Assembly: GCA_030386875.1 (NCBI GenBank)
Contig: CM059567.1
Coordinates: forward strand, 56,094,020 to 56,158,019
Origin: Morinoia aosen
Lineage: Eukaryota > Arthropoda > Malacostraca > Amphipoda > Talitridae
Direction: 5' to 3'
DNA length: 64,000 nt
Both the position numbers and the translations under genes were made by a program. The notes beneath the pieces are model-generated. The model had not been told where the DNA came from and made no database searches. It worked only from the letters and a program-made list of their open reading frames with translations. This document shows positions 11,600 to 22,513 of this stretch, piece by piece. The number at the start of each line of letters is the position of its first letter. Within the stretch, counting starts at the first letter, position 1.

Positions 11600-12670
11600 A
11601 ACAATGGAGAGATTGGCGTTCTTGATGTAAGGTCACTGTGACCGATAGAATTTCAATTGAGACTTCTAAAATTTAGGTCACATTCGGAATTGGTGCATTT
11701 ATTTAAATATTGTGATTAAATATTATATACTTTCAACATATTCTGTCATAGAGTTTCAATGTACTGTTAAATATGGTACTGTGTTGTATAAAAGCTAAAA
11801 TATGTTGATCTGAGTGTAATGAAAAGTGTCTCTCAGGAAAAATTCCATGATTCGTTTGAATGAAATTCAGTTCCTTATTGTACAAGCAAGATATTATTTA
11901 TCTTTGATAGCATCAATTGAAGCAAATTAATCCTTCAGATTTGAGGGAATTTTTTTTGTCACAATATTAATCTGCATATCAATTCCGTAAGCAAATTCTC
12001 TTACTTCATCTTATTTAATGCGTTGTATATTAAATAAAATCTCCCTTTGGTGAACTGGAAACAATTTAACTGTTTCCTTGTTACAAGTTCTTTACGGTAG
12101 TGAGAATGCCTGTGAAAGTGCTTTGCGTTGTTGGATTGCACGCGAGTTAACGCTTCTAAAAAAATTCCAACACTGAAGGCGACCATTGAGCAATTATTCT
12201 TCACACTCAAATTCAAAAATTTGTAAGTATCAAATGCCACGGCGTTCTGCGTTATCTAACACCAATTCCGATATTATCTAGCTATCGACTCCGCCCATGT
12301 CTGTAGCTGTGGTGAGGTCTCTCGTTAGTAAAAACTTATGATATTTTGAATGCAAGAAAACTAAAAAGACTACGGATAAATTATTGAAAATTCACTGTTT
12401 TCTGTTATTCTGTTTTTTTTTATACCTATAAATAAGGTGATTTTATCGTATGGCCTCAACAGTCTTGTCAGAGGCAAAGTGTACCCGCTACACTTACATC
12501 AGTCTTTTTCAGTAATACAACGTTGTTTATTCTTCTAATTTCATTTAACGTGATGATTAGAAACAGTTTATCATTTCCTGACGCATTAGTAATTACTCCC
12601 TGGTAATTACGCTTTAAAATGAGCCACTTTTAGCTCAAAAATCCTGGCGTACTTTCCACATCGGAAACTT
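11600..12670. other. Intergenic, no gene recognised
   Basis: Upstream of gene A on the minus strand and upstream of a plus-strand promoter-like site at 12.68 kb. Short frames only, none with recognisable similarity. Confidence 0.4.
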
Positions 12671-12677
12671 TGCATCA

Positions 12678-12752
12678 TATATACTTTACAAGAGCATTCG
12701 CGCAGTCAAAAATTACCGTACCATGTTCAAGTTACAGCTACTATTCGATCGT
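12678..12752 (+). promoter_or_regulatory. Promoter-like site with possible first exon
   Basis: TATATA at 12678-12683, a GCAGTC initiator-like motif about 26 bases downstream, and an ATG at 12723 that opens MFKLQLLFDR before a GTAAAT donor-like site. The layout copies that of the four secreted-protein genes but on the plus strand. A LINE begins 200 bases downstream and I find no matching exon 2, so this may be a gene broken by the LINE, a gene with a far exon, or chance. Confidence 0.3.
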
Positions 12753-12949
12753 GTAAATCATTGATAAATGAAAGATCAATGGTTAAAAGTACGTGCTTTC
12801 TTTCTTTGATGCTTTTGTTTTATGTTAGTCTAAGTTTTAAATGATTTTAACTTAAGCTCAATGAGATTGTACTCTAAATCAATTCAAATTTAAACTTGAA
12901 ATTGCAATTTAAATTAATGATATGCAGTCATTATTTATTACCAGTCCCC

Positions 12950-15003
12950 CCCCCTATATAACCTAATCATATCCGTTGTGTGTTTATTTATATATTTATT
13001 TATATATCTGTTTGGTGTCATGGACCATGTCCGTGAACACAACTCTTTCTTTTTCACGCCAACTAATCCCTCCGATGTAATTACGTGCATAAACAACTTG
13101 AAAAATAAATCAAATGGATTAAATACATTTTCAGCTAAAATTGTTAAGTATATTGCTGATATAATAGCACCGTGCATATCTAATATTATCAACCATTCAC
13201 TTTCTCAAGGTATCTTTCCCAACTCTCTCAAAACTGCCAGAGTCACGCCTATTTTTAAAAATGGTGATAAAAACTTCGTTAATAATTACAGACATATCTC
13301 TGTTTTACCAATTATGAGCAAAATATTTGAAAAAATTGTGTATAAAAAAGTGTATTCGTATTTTGAACAAAAATCTTTTCTCTATGACAGACAATACGGT
13401 TTTCGTTCTAAGAAATCAACGACACAAGCTGTATTAAATCATTTACAGTACCTTTACTCTAATATAGATGAAGGAAAGCTTGTTTTCTCCGTTTTTCTTG
13501 ACTTTCGAAAAGCATTCGACTGTGTGGACCATAAGATATTACTCTCGAAACTACGCTGTTATGGCATTCGTGGAATTGCCCATGATTGGTTCAAATCATA
13601 CCTAACAAATCGGAAGCAATACGTTGTCGTTGACGACGCAAAATCGGACCCACAGACAATTAGCCATGGAGTTCCACAAGGATCTGTCTTTAGGCCTCTC
13701 CTATTTCTGATATTTATAAATGATATTATCAAATCAACATCATTTTTCAAATTCATACTTTTTGCCGATGACAGCACGCTTTCTACGGTCCTTCCGAGCC
13801 AAAATCCCGCTATGATTGCGGAAAGTATAAATAATGAACTCCATAAAGTTTCATTATGGCTTAAAGCTAATAAAATAAGCCTCAACATCGATAAAACAAA
13901 ATATATTACATTCTCATACAAGAAAAGCATATCTCTCCCACACATAAAAATTGGCGAAGGTGAAATCGAAGAAACCAACTCATTCAAGTTTCTGGGCATC
14001 ATAATAGATAAACATCTGACCTTTAGAGAGCACATCGCTCATATTAGTTCTAAATTATCGAAATCCATCGGAATCCTGAATAAAGTTAAAAATTACCTGC
14101 CTGAAACAGCTTTACGAATGATCTACCGAACGCTCATTTCACCATACTTGCAGTACGGAATAGAGGCATGGCACGGAACTTATAAAAATAAAACCAATCT
14201 AATTTTTACTCTGCAAAAAAGAGCAATCAGAGCGGTAAAGAATCTAGAATATAATGCTCACACAAATGATTCATTCAAAAATTTACAAATACTTAAACTT
14301 TCAGATCTCTACAAAATCTCCATTTGTAATTTCATTTACAAAACATTAAGAAATGATGGCGACAATAGCCTGAAACTATTATTAAGTGCGCAGACTGGTC
14401 ATCACGACCATTTAACCCGAAATAGAAGTAAATTCATGCTTCCTTATTATTCAAAGGCCCGGTCGCAACACAGTATCCTCTTCGTTGGAACTAAAACTTG
14501 GAACTCAATACCTGCGGAGATCCGTGACAGTAATTCTTACAAGGTATTCAAAAGAAATCTCGAGACTCACTTCCTATCGGAATATTAGTCGTGTAAGATC
14601 ACCAAGTCAAATCTTGTCTCCTACATGACTGTTTCCAATAATGATATTTGCCATGGGTAATATGTAATATGTAATTTGCCTTCAGTCTGCTGTTAAATCT
14701 TTTATCGAATGTACTGTTAAATAAAGTCCATATAACCTATATTGTAAAATGAAATATCTGATATCGAGTAAATTATCTCACTGATCAGTCAAATGCGAAA
14801 CTAGGTTAAGTGATTTAGGTTAAACATTATTGTACACCTTAGAATAATGTTGATGGTAGGATGCCCCAGAAGTCGCTGAACTTATTCGGGCCCACAGGTA
14901 GCTATATTCAAACTTGTCCATTGTACTAGACTTAAAAAACATTCTACCTTTGTATCTCCTGTGGTAAATAAATTGTTAAATTGTTTAAATTGTTTAAATT
15001 GTG
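12950..15003 (+). mobile_element. 5'-truncated L2/CR1-like LINE
   Basis: Non-LTR retrotransposon remnant holding the RT region and 3' UTR. The 5' end lies in a TTTATATATTTAT low-complexity stretch and no endonuclease is present. An AATAAA is at about 14719, and the element may end there or run to the (TTTAAATTG)n tail near 15003, which also occurs at 10591-10650. Boundaries are approximate. Confidence 0.75.
12978..14588 (+). pseudogene. Reverse transcriptase of L2/CR1-like LINE
   Basis: A 536-residue open frame coding the RT domain and C-terminal region that copies LINE RNA at a nicked target. Visible motifs in order: LKNKSNGL (block 1), NYRHISVLP (usual NYRPIS), QYGFRSKKST, FLDFRKAFDCVDH with the first catalytic Asp, SHGVPQGSVF, FADDS with the two catalytic Asp, LGIIIDKHLTF, and a C-terminus KTWNSIPAEIRDSNSYKVFKR typical of L2/CR1 relatives. 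Two changes suggest damage although the frame is open: His for Pro in NYRPIS, and Arg for Gly in the segment after PQGS. The endonuclease part is missing, so it cannot be an autonomous copy. The first residues (MCLFIYLFIYLFG) translate AT-rich filler and are not part of the family. Confidence 0.88.
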
Positions 15004-15490
15004 TCCGCTTCTTAAGAAACATAGGATGTCTAAGTTTTCGGTAACATGGATACCAAATTCCTCAGTTTAACATTGAAAGATAGCCTTACCATTCATTGAT
15101 ATGTTTGACAGAGTTTCAGGATAAATTCGTTTAGGAAAGATTTAGTCAGATTAGGCTAGAATAGGTTGGCATAGGTTAGGTAATATTACCAGAATTTGTC
15201 CATGGGTCCACCTAGCTTAACGTTGACATGGTCCGAGGAATTTCCTCGAGTCCTGCAACTACCTAACAATACCCTTGGCTTCTTTGTTTAGAGTCCGCTT
15301 CTTCCATTTCTCTGTCATGCTCATAAAATAGCCATAATGACCGTATATGTGATACGGGTTTCACAACTGCGCAAGTACAATAATATTTTTTATCACGGGT
15401 ACTGTTAGGATAGATATTTTTGTTAGTCATCAGCGTGGGGAAGATTGTTCAAGAAAGGTATTACCCGTCATTTTTGGCGGGCCGTGCACA
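15004..15490. other. Intergenic, no gene recognised
   Basis: No coding support. The stretch TTGGCGGGCCGTGCACACTAG just left of 15491 resembles the central GACGGGCCGTG block of the Helitron family, so an eroded further copy may be present. Confidence 0.35.
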
Positions 15491-15654
15491 CTAGTTAGAA
15501 ATAAGAAAGAAGGCGAAATGAAAGAAAGGCAGTAAGAGATAACAAATTTAAGTCTCTCGAGATTTGATGAGGCCGAGCTTGTATCACAGATACGCTCATC
15601 ACACACTTTCGGCTGTCTTCGGACAGACGGACGCGGCTTTTATTATAGTATAGA
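15491..15654 (-). mobile_element. Non-autonomous Helitron (H2), tandem partner of H3
   Basis: On the minus strand it starts TCTATACTATAAT at 15654 and ends CTAG at 15491-15494, followed by T. It has the family body (GCGTCCGTC, GAAGACAGCCGAAAG, GTGTGTGATGAGCG, CATCAAATCTCGAGAG). The GGGGTGGA before CTAG is lost. Its first base directly abuts the CTAG end of H3, with no base between them. Confidence 0.82.
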
Positions 15655-15835
15655 CTAGTCCACCCCCTTTATTTGAAATAAGAAATAAGGCGAAATGAAA
15701 GGAAGGTCGTAAGAAATAAAAGAATTCAATCGCTCGAGAGTTGATGAGGACGAGTTTGTATCACAGATACCCTCACCACACACTTTCGGCTGGCTTCGGA
15801 CAGACGGACGGACGCGGCTCTTATTATAGTATAGA
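15655..15835 (-). mobile_element. Non-autonomous Helitron (H3)
   Basis: On the minus strand it starts TCTATACTATAATAAGAGCC at 15835, preceded by A, and ends GGGGTGGACTAG at 15655-15658. Terminal and internal blocks fit the family. No Rep/helicase is encoded, so it depends on an autonomous Helitron elsewhere. The end joins H2 directly. Confidence 0.85.
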
Positions 15836-16369
15836 TTTAGTTTCACAGAGTGTGACCTGTGACGAAAAGGCAAACCAAGCTGGTAAACAAACTGCGTGTT
15901 GCGTCGTTTAATGTTTGTGTGCACGTAATATTTACGCTTGTTTAAAGCTGTATATGAGCTTTAATATTGCATGTAGAATTTCCATTTCTTCCTGTATCTG
16001 AAAACATTTTTAACTAGAGACGGATGTGCGAACGTCTGAAGCATTATGGTAAACGAGGAATAAAAACTCACCTTTACTCTCGAAACACTCCCATATTTCA
16101 ATTTGAAACTCTCTATGGTCTGTCAATAGACTTTTGTTGGAAAAATCGAATTTTAAGCATTATTTCTCGTAAATTATCAGAAGTAGCTTTGTTTAACCCA
16201 AACAGTTGGATTTTACGGCATTATAGGCAAGAAATTTTACAGCCCGTATTAAACTGCATAGACCGTACTGTAAAGACAGTATTGAAATATTGTATGGGAG
16301 ATATTGCTAAACTGTATAATCTGTACTGTTACAGAATTTTATATATTGGCTTTTTTGATATATTGTATG
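15836..16369. other. No gene recognised
   Basis: Unique-looking AT-rich sequence. A plus-strand frame at 16024-16380 (118 codons, MCERLKHYGKRGIKTHLYSRN) has no similarity that I recognise and runs into the following minisatellite, so I do not call it. Confidence 0.4.
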
Positions 16370-16745
16370 AGCCGTATTGATATATTCTGTAAGCCGAATT
16401 GTTATATTCTATAAGCTGCATTGTTATATTGTATAGGCCGTATTGTTATATAGTATAGGCCGTATATTGTATTTAACAATTGTACATTGTTTTATTGTAT
16501 AGGTCGTATTGTTATATAGTATAGGCTGTATATTGTATTTAACAATTGTATATTGTTCTATTGTAAAAGCCGTATTGTTATATTATTATATTGTACTGTG
16601 TGATCTGCACTGTATATTGTATTGATTGTTTTGTTTAATTGAATAGGCCGTAGATGTATACGATATAGGTCGTATTGTTGTATTCCACGGGCCGGATTGT
16701 TATATTCTATAAGCCGGATTGCCATATTCTATAGGCCGGATTGTT
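16370..16745 (+). repeat. AT-rich minisatellite based on GGCCGTATTGTTATATT
   Basis: Many imperfect units of about 20-30 bases (TATAGGCCGTATTGTTATATT variants), with a longer internal repeat around 16440-16560 that includes TATTGTATTTAACAATTGTA twice. No coding role is seen. Confidence 0.75.
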
Positions 16746-16850
16746 GTACACACGCTGTGCGTTGAGGCGTACACAAATAGGCATCATTTTGTCTTTGCAC
16801 CTTCGGGGAAAATTCGCTTTGGCGGCTAAAATGAAGTTGTGTCTCACTCG

Positions 16851-17165
16851 CGCCTATCTCACATAAGGCGCCTCAACATAGGTGCTGGACGCTCATGTTT
16901 CCACTAAAATACAGACGCCTATATCAAATAAGGTGCCTCAACATAGGTGCTGGACGCTCATTTTTCCACTAATATACAGACGCCTATTTCAAACAAGGTG
17001 CCTCAACATAGGTGCTGGACGCTCATTTTTTCATTAATATACAGACGCCTATCTCACATAAGGCGCCTCAATTTAGGTGCTGGACGCTCATGTTTCCACT
17101 AATATACAGACGCCTATATCAAATAAGGTGCCTCAACATAGGTGCTGGACGCTCATGTTTCTCTT
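16851..17165 (+). repeat. 65-bp satellite-like tandem repeat, about 5 units
   Basis: Units start at 16851, 16916, 16981, 17046 and 17111, exactly 65 bases apart. The core is CGCCTATATCAAATAAGG, then TGCCTCAACATAGGTGC and TGGACGCTCATG. Units alternate between CTCACATAAGGCGCC and ATCAAATAAGGTGCC versions. Confidence 0.9.
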
Positions 17166-17303
17166 AATGTTGAGGTGCCGTTCAATTGCCTGTGACTGAT
17201 GGGAAATCTATACTATAATGAGAGCCGCGTCCGTCCGTCGGTCTGTCTGTCTGTCTGTCTGTCCGAAGCCAGCCGAAAGTGTGTGATGAGCGTATCAGTG
17301 ATA

Positions 17304-17512
17304 CAAGGTGGGCCAAAAGAAGTCACCCCATTGTAATCCATTGGCGCCCATTTGGCCGATTGCGGCGCCCATTTGGCCGATATCATCTTCTCGACTTGAA
17401 CAATATAATTATAAAGGTTCAGAGAAACATATTAAAAAAACAGAATCGAGGTTTTTTATTTCTAAAAAATTAGAGCCAAACAACATCGGATGACTTCATT
17501 TGGCCCACTCTG
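17304..17512. mobile_element. 209-bp mariner-like MITE with TA target duplication
   Basis: Terminal inverted repeats of about 22 bases: left CAAGGTGGGCCAAAAGAAG, right (reverse complement) CAGAGTGGGCCAAATGAAG. It is flanked by TA at 17302-17303 and 17513-17514. Precise removal restores the Helitron phrase GATACAAGCTCCAG, which is present uninterrupted in other copies. No transposase is encoded. The TA duplication fits Tc1/mariner-type movement. Confidence 0.85.
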
Positions 17513-17574
17513 TACAAGCTCCAGCCCTATATATTTTGACGGGCCGTGTTCACGCGGCCTCATCAACGCTTAGG

Positions 17575-18415
17575 ATTACAGTGAGCTCAACTGTCATTTT
17601 CTGTGTAGTAGATGGTAGGTTGTTTTTATCTTTTTATTTCATATATGTATTTTTTTCTATTTATTTATATATTCAATAAGTATATATATCAATATGTGTG
17701 TGTACGTGTGTAGGTATATATATGTATCTACATAAATAGATATGCATGTTTCTATTTCATTTCTTTACGCAAAAACCATCCGGTTAATAAATTTTATTGC
17801 ACTAACGAAATGATTCAAAAATAGATCTATCACTTCCCCAGAGGGCGTTTCTGTGAATCGGATTAATGACAAATATAATTTATGAAATAAAGTGCAATTT
17901 GAGCATATGAATCGTGGTAAAAGTATCTTTCTGTCCGTATGTTGTACAAGCTATGAATTTTGATTTTGAGTATATGTTTGTTTACCCATTTCTGCCAATA
18001 TTTTGTAGATATTTGTCAATCATGAGTGGTAACCGGCGTTCACTGTATCTCCATTTTATCCCATGTACCCATGTCCGCATGATGTTGTGGTGCATATCGA
18101 GAAGATATGAAATATGTTTTTGATGGTGATAGGGCATAGTTTTCATTTCTCATTCAACTACCCTTGACAGAGATAGACTATTGGCACGGCACGTATGGTT
18201 TGCCTATTAGAACGCCTCGTATATTTTGTCTATTATTATGCCTCGTATGGCTTATCTACTTGTGCACCTCGGATGGTTTGTCAATTAGTACTCCTCGTAT
18301 GGAACATTTGTTTTAGGATGTCCTATATTAAGAAACTTTTAAAAGCCAATATGTTGGCATGTTTCTCATGTGGCATCTTGGAAAATAAACGTTTTTCTTT
18401 CATTCTTTCTTTTCT
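17575..18415 (+). repeat. Dispersed repeat R3 with ~25-bp internal minisatellite
   Basis: Left part (GATTACAGTGAGCTCAACT to about 17790) also matches, inverted, near 34980-35276. The right part (CACTTCCCCAGAGGGCG onward) matches 35935-36855 inverted. Its 3' portion contains repeated phrases such as TATGGTTTGTCTATTAGTA and CCTCGTATGG and ends GGAAAATAAACGTTTTTC. A truncated copy is at 51585-51760. No coding sequence. Possibly a SINE or other short retroposon; the class is unknown. Confidence 0.7.
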
Positions 18416-18497
18416 TGAGAGATAGTATTTTTTATTTCTTACGGCCTTTCTCTCATTTCACCCGCTTTTTCATCCCAAATAAAGAGGGGTGGACTAG

Positions 18498-20225
18498 TAT
18501 TTCCTAATGTGAAAGGCACATAGTACGTCAATATAGGTAAAACTCGGTTCATTGAAAACGTGAAGCGGGAATATAATTTACTAAACTAATTGAAAGTAGC
18601 CTGCTACTGCCTGAGCTGTCGCTTGTTTATGATGATCAGGTTGGAATTGGAGTTCGCTTTTTTGAAAAATTGTCTTTACTTCGCGGATGCATTTGTTGAA
18701 AGTTATAACTCAACTCAAATTTGAAAATTTTAACGAAATTGTGATAAAATGGATTGGTAGATCTATGTTTTGTGTATTTATTTTTTAACTATCTTTTTTT
18801 CATCAGACCCCCACTTTCCAAACATGGTCATGGATGTGGCGATTAAAAACCTGTGATAGAGAGGGCAAGATCTGAAATACATTAACTGTGCAATTTAAAT
18901 GTTTCCTATTTTCTCTTAAATTTGATGGGTTGAAATATTACATAAATATGAGGAGCTTGCGTATTTGCATGCAGTAAATTTAAGTGACACACGATTAACT
19001 AAGTATGTACTCAAAAATGAGAAAGATTCATTTTACAAATTATTGTACGTGTAAGACACAAAAATGAACATAATTTACATGAAAATAAAACAAGCAACTA
19101 CTTAAATATTTATTTGACAAATGATAAAGATTCATTTTACACTGGAGCATAAATCGTTGTACAAGTAAGCCGCAGCAAGCAAAGCAGGGTCCCCAAAAAA
19201 TATTATTCGCAAATAATTCCAAAGAAATAAAGTTGATCTTTACGTTTTCTGCCTTAATTTTATTTAATGGACCATCATTCTGTTTTCGTGCTATTATTAT
19301 CATTCTCCAAGCTATTTCTCAGTTAATTTTATATAAAATAATTAAACAATTTTGGAAGCTGTTCTTTAGACCGCCGGCACCCACCATCGGCAGCACCCCA
19401 TGAACTCCTGTGTTTGGGGGAGACTGTGAGAGATGTGTGAGGTCCCGCACAGGAAAATCGAATGGTTGGAGCGAGCTTTAAAGCCAGCTCTGAAGTGTAC
19501 TCTGAAGCAAACTCTGAAGCAAACTCTGAAACGAGTTCTGAAGCAAGCTCCGAAGCGAGCTCTGAAGCAAGCTCTCGAGGAGCCCTGACATATAATCACG
19601 TCGGATTTGGTTGAACGTTTTTTAGAATATTGAGAAGCGACTTGACCGTTCCATTGAAGCTGGTAGCGATAATTTTGAAATTTTTAAATTTTATCTTATT
19701 TTCAGAATTTGACGAGTTTTCTGGTGATACAAAGTTTGTTACGATTTGTATATCCATTGGGAAGTTACGATGATTTATCCTATTTTTGGTTGGTGGACCC
19801 TTTTTAGTGTAGGCAAAAAGCTACCCTTTTTCGGTAATAGTTAAGAAAAGAAAGGACTTTTGTTGTAAAGCATGAAAAATAATTTGGAGTACTTCTTTTT
19901 TTAGCGTAAAATTTACTCAACCTGTAATTAACTATCGTTGTTAAAAAACCTTCTTGAATTTTCCAGCTGCATAGTGATCATTAGAGTGACTTCTTTACAT
20001 GATGTACTAATGTGCGTGCAATTCTATTGGGTTTTTATGAACATATAAATCACCAATACTTTAAAATAAAACACAATGATACTAATTATGTGAATGATAA
20101 ATAATGATAAGTATAATAGATCCGGTAAGTATGGAAATCAGTTAGTTTGAGACACTTTAGAAAAGGTTTACTCTGATGGACAGGAGGAATTTCAGCCGGG
20201 CGCTTCCGTTCTGTGGGGGCCGGCA
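18498..20225. other. Intergenic, no gene recognised
   Basis: No supported gene. It contains a 12-bp tandem array (19484-19579). A minus-strand frame over that array is repeat translation (FRVCFRVHFRA) and not a gene. Confidence 0.4.
19484..19579 (+). repeat. 12-bp tandem repeat (CTCTGAAGCAAG)n
   Basis: About eight units of CTCTGAAGCAAG/CTCTGAAGCAAA with scattered changes. Confidence 0.85.
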
Positions 20226-20500
20226 ACCAAGGATGTTCAAAGGATGTTTTATTCCAATCAAGCCGGATATAAAGAGGGAATATCATCTTGCGCATTGATT
20301 TTTCAAATACTAATAACTAACACCAGGACACAATGACGGTTGCTCCCGGTCAAGCCGGTACACATTTCCGACACCTGGGTAGAGTGGGAAATTGTGTCTG
20401 AGTTCTCCCATTCCCCAACGGGGAGAATCACTCGGCGTCTCCGCCGGGGTTCGAACTTCCGACACCTTCTCGTGAAGGGTGCGCGCTCTTAACCACTCAA
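20226..20500 (-). mobile_element. tRNA-derived SINE, copy 1 (5' end eroded)
   Basis: Minus strand. The head has GAGTGGTTAAGAGCGCGCACC and a B box GAAGTTCGAACCCCGG. The body has GGGAGCAACCGTCATTGTGTC, and the tail GGCTTGATTGGAATAAAACATCC. It matches the complete copy at 51786-52085 in order. It is a pol III retroposon mobilised by a LINE; no protein. Confidence 0.8.
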
Positions 20501-21818
20501 TTTAGAGTTTGATGCGAACGTATGTAAATTACTCATTGTGTTGCATTTACAACTTGCTTACAGTATGAATTTACTAATAAAAATGCTTAAATCTAAATTT
20601 TGCACGTTTTGTTGCATCACATACTCCGTTTAATTCGGAAATGTACTCGAGTCTGCGTGAGAATTGGTTCAACCAAGCTTTAAGAATACGCTTACGAATA
20701 CGAATCACGTACATATCTTTGTGCGCTTGTTTGTCTGATTGGCATACTAATATTGATCTCAAAATACTAACTGTATTCCAGTATCTTGGACACATTCTCT
20801 TTAGAGTAGATAATGCGACTGTAAGATTGTGTGAGAAGGAATGCTTGTCAGATTGGTCTACCAATACAAACTTCAAAACTTTATACAAGCCGCATTTGTA
20901 GTATCTATGATACGATTTCATTGAAGTAAAACTCAAATCCTGAATCCTGCTAGTACGAGTTTACCTCATATGGGCTAAAAACAAAACTTTTCTCGCCTTA
21001 ACCATGAAGAGAAAGTTTGGATTCAGCGATCACGCTCCACATCCATGCAGTTATATACTCGTAGTATAAATCACCAGAACATCTACAGCAAAATTTTCAC
21101 AAATGGCTTGGCAATTTGAAACATCACTCATTCATTGATGTCAAACAGCGGAGGAAAGTACGCTATACTTCGATGTTTTTGGGCGGGTATATGAATAGAA
21201 ACTCCAGCCAAAATGAAGCCAAGCACGTTACAATAGAAACTCTAAAAAAATCTCTGCAATTGACTTCTAAACATACGAAGCACACAAAACGTGAAATAAA
21301 AATTCCGTCAGATAATTCCATATCGTTTATTGCAAATAAATAATAGAAAACACAAGTTGGTGGGGATCCATTGGGGTTTTCCGGGGACGAAGGAACGGCT
21401 TTGGAGAGGGAGGAGAATCTTTAGGTGTGGGAAAAGGACGTGTGGGGGAATGTTTTAAAGGGTGTGGGGAATAAGGGAGTGGAGGTGTGGGGAAGGTGTG
21501 GAAGTATGTTAAAAGAGTTTGTTGTATAAGGGAGTAGAGTTGAGTGCATTTGAGATACAGGATATTGATTGGGATATATGTATGAGAGGGTACAAATATG
21601 TGACAAAGAGTTCGGAAGGTCCAACAGCACGGGTAGAAAAGCGTTGAGGGTAAGAATTTCTTCAAAATTTCTCCCTGCACAATAAAAAAAGGTTTGTTAC
21701 AAATGATCAATTGAGGCAGGTACAATGTTACTGCAAATAATCCTCAAAACTCTGGTATAACCAGATCCGCAACTCTATAAAGAGGGAATAAAGTGGAAGC
21801 GGGTGATGAACTTACAAT
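20501..21818. other. Region between two SINEs; only doubtful frames
   Basis: Holds an uncharacterised minus-strand frame (20574-20936, listed separately) and a 132-codon minus-strand frame at 21327-21725 rich in Pro/Ser/Thr (PTPPLPYSPHP), whose coding strand is simple G/T-rich on the other side. I call neither as a secure gene. Confidence 0.35.
20574..20936 (-). CDS. Uncharacterised frame with an internal repeat
   Basis: About 116-120 residues (first ATG near 20921, a TTG at 20936). Two similar blocks follow each other: VLKFVLVDQSDKHSFSHNL and ILRSILVCQSDKQAHKDMY, each ending in a basic stretch. The opposite strand is open as well (20641-20901). On the minus strand a TATA-like GAGTATATAAC lies near 21055, and an ATG near 21006 opens MVKARKVLFLAHM before a GTAAAC site, so an upstream exon is conceivable. 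I recognise no family. It may be a real small gene or an old duplicated segment. Confidence 0.22.
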   Translation of the reverse strand: MSFTSMKSYHRYYKCGLYKVLKFVLVDQSDKHSFSHNLTVALSTLKRMCPRYWNTVSILRSILVCQSDKQAHKDMYVIRIRKRILKAWLNQFSRRLEYISELNGVCDATKRAKFRFKHFY

Positions 21819-22105
21819 GAAAACAAACAAACATCGGCATCTAAGGATACGTTATTTCCAATCAAGCCTGATACATATCACCTTGTACATTTGTTTTTCA
21901 AATGCCTTATAACTAATGCACGGACGCCAAGACGGTTTCCCCCGGTCAAGACCAGTTCCCATTTCAGACACCTGGGAAGAGTTTGTGCTTTGAGTTTTTC
22001 CCTCATACCCAACGAAGAAAGTCGCCACTTAGGGCCAGGATTCGAACCCTCGACATTTCACGGTAGGGCGGGTTCTTTAACCACACGGCTACGACGAGCA
22101 CGACA
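21819..22105 (-). mobile_element. tRNA-derived SINE, copy 2
   Basis: Minus strand head with CGTGTGGTTAAAGAACC and B box GGGTTCGAATCCTGG, the family body (GGGGGAAACCGTCTTGGCGTC) and tail GGCTTGATTGGAAATAACG ending in a (GTTT)n run at 21819. It is the same family as 20226-20500 and 51786-52085. Confidence 0.85.
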
Positions 22106-22513
22106 TTATTGCATTGAAATTTCAAAATGATACATTTGCTGATCTTATCCATCATCTTGCATACTGAAGTTACCATCTTTTTCGTCAGTCCAATAATTAG
22201 GAGAAACTCATTTTGTCAATTTTCATGAATATTTAGATTATTTGTCCAAATACATTCTTGGTGACAGAGAGCAATTGATGAGAGCCATTTGTTTTTCGTT
22301 TATTAACTTATTATTTGTCTGAAGAGGAATTGATTTAATTAGAAGATGGCACTCCAGTAAAGTTGAAATAAATTCAATTTAGCGAGAGTAAATCGGTATG
22401 AACGAAAAAAATTATTTAGGGATAGCTACCTGGCTCCGAACAAATTCAATCACGAAATTAACCTTCCACCACCACCTCCATGTGCCCCTCCACCACCTCC
22501 ACAACACTCACAT

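Larger units (their letters stand above)
17207..18497 (+). mobile_element. Helitron (H4) carrying two nested insertions
   Basis: Begins TCTATACTATAATGAGAGCC after A and ends GGGGTGGACTAG at 18497 before T. The Helitron body is split by a 209-bp TA MITE (17304-17512) and by a larger insert (about 17575-18415) belonging to dispersed repeat R3. Removing both leaves a copy close in length and order to those at 23055 and 23387. Whether R3 inserted or was captured by the Helitron cannot be told from one copy. Confidence 0.8.

Noticed and set aside
21327..21725. 132-codon minus-strand Pro/Ser-rich frame
   Set aside because: It reads G/T-rich simple sequence, lacks domains and signal, and has no promoter or splice support.
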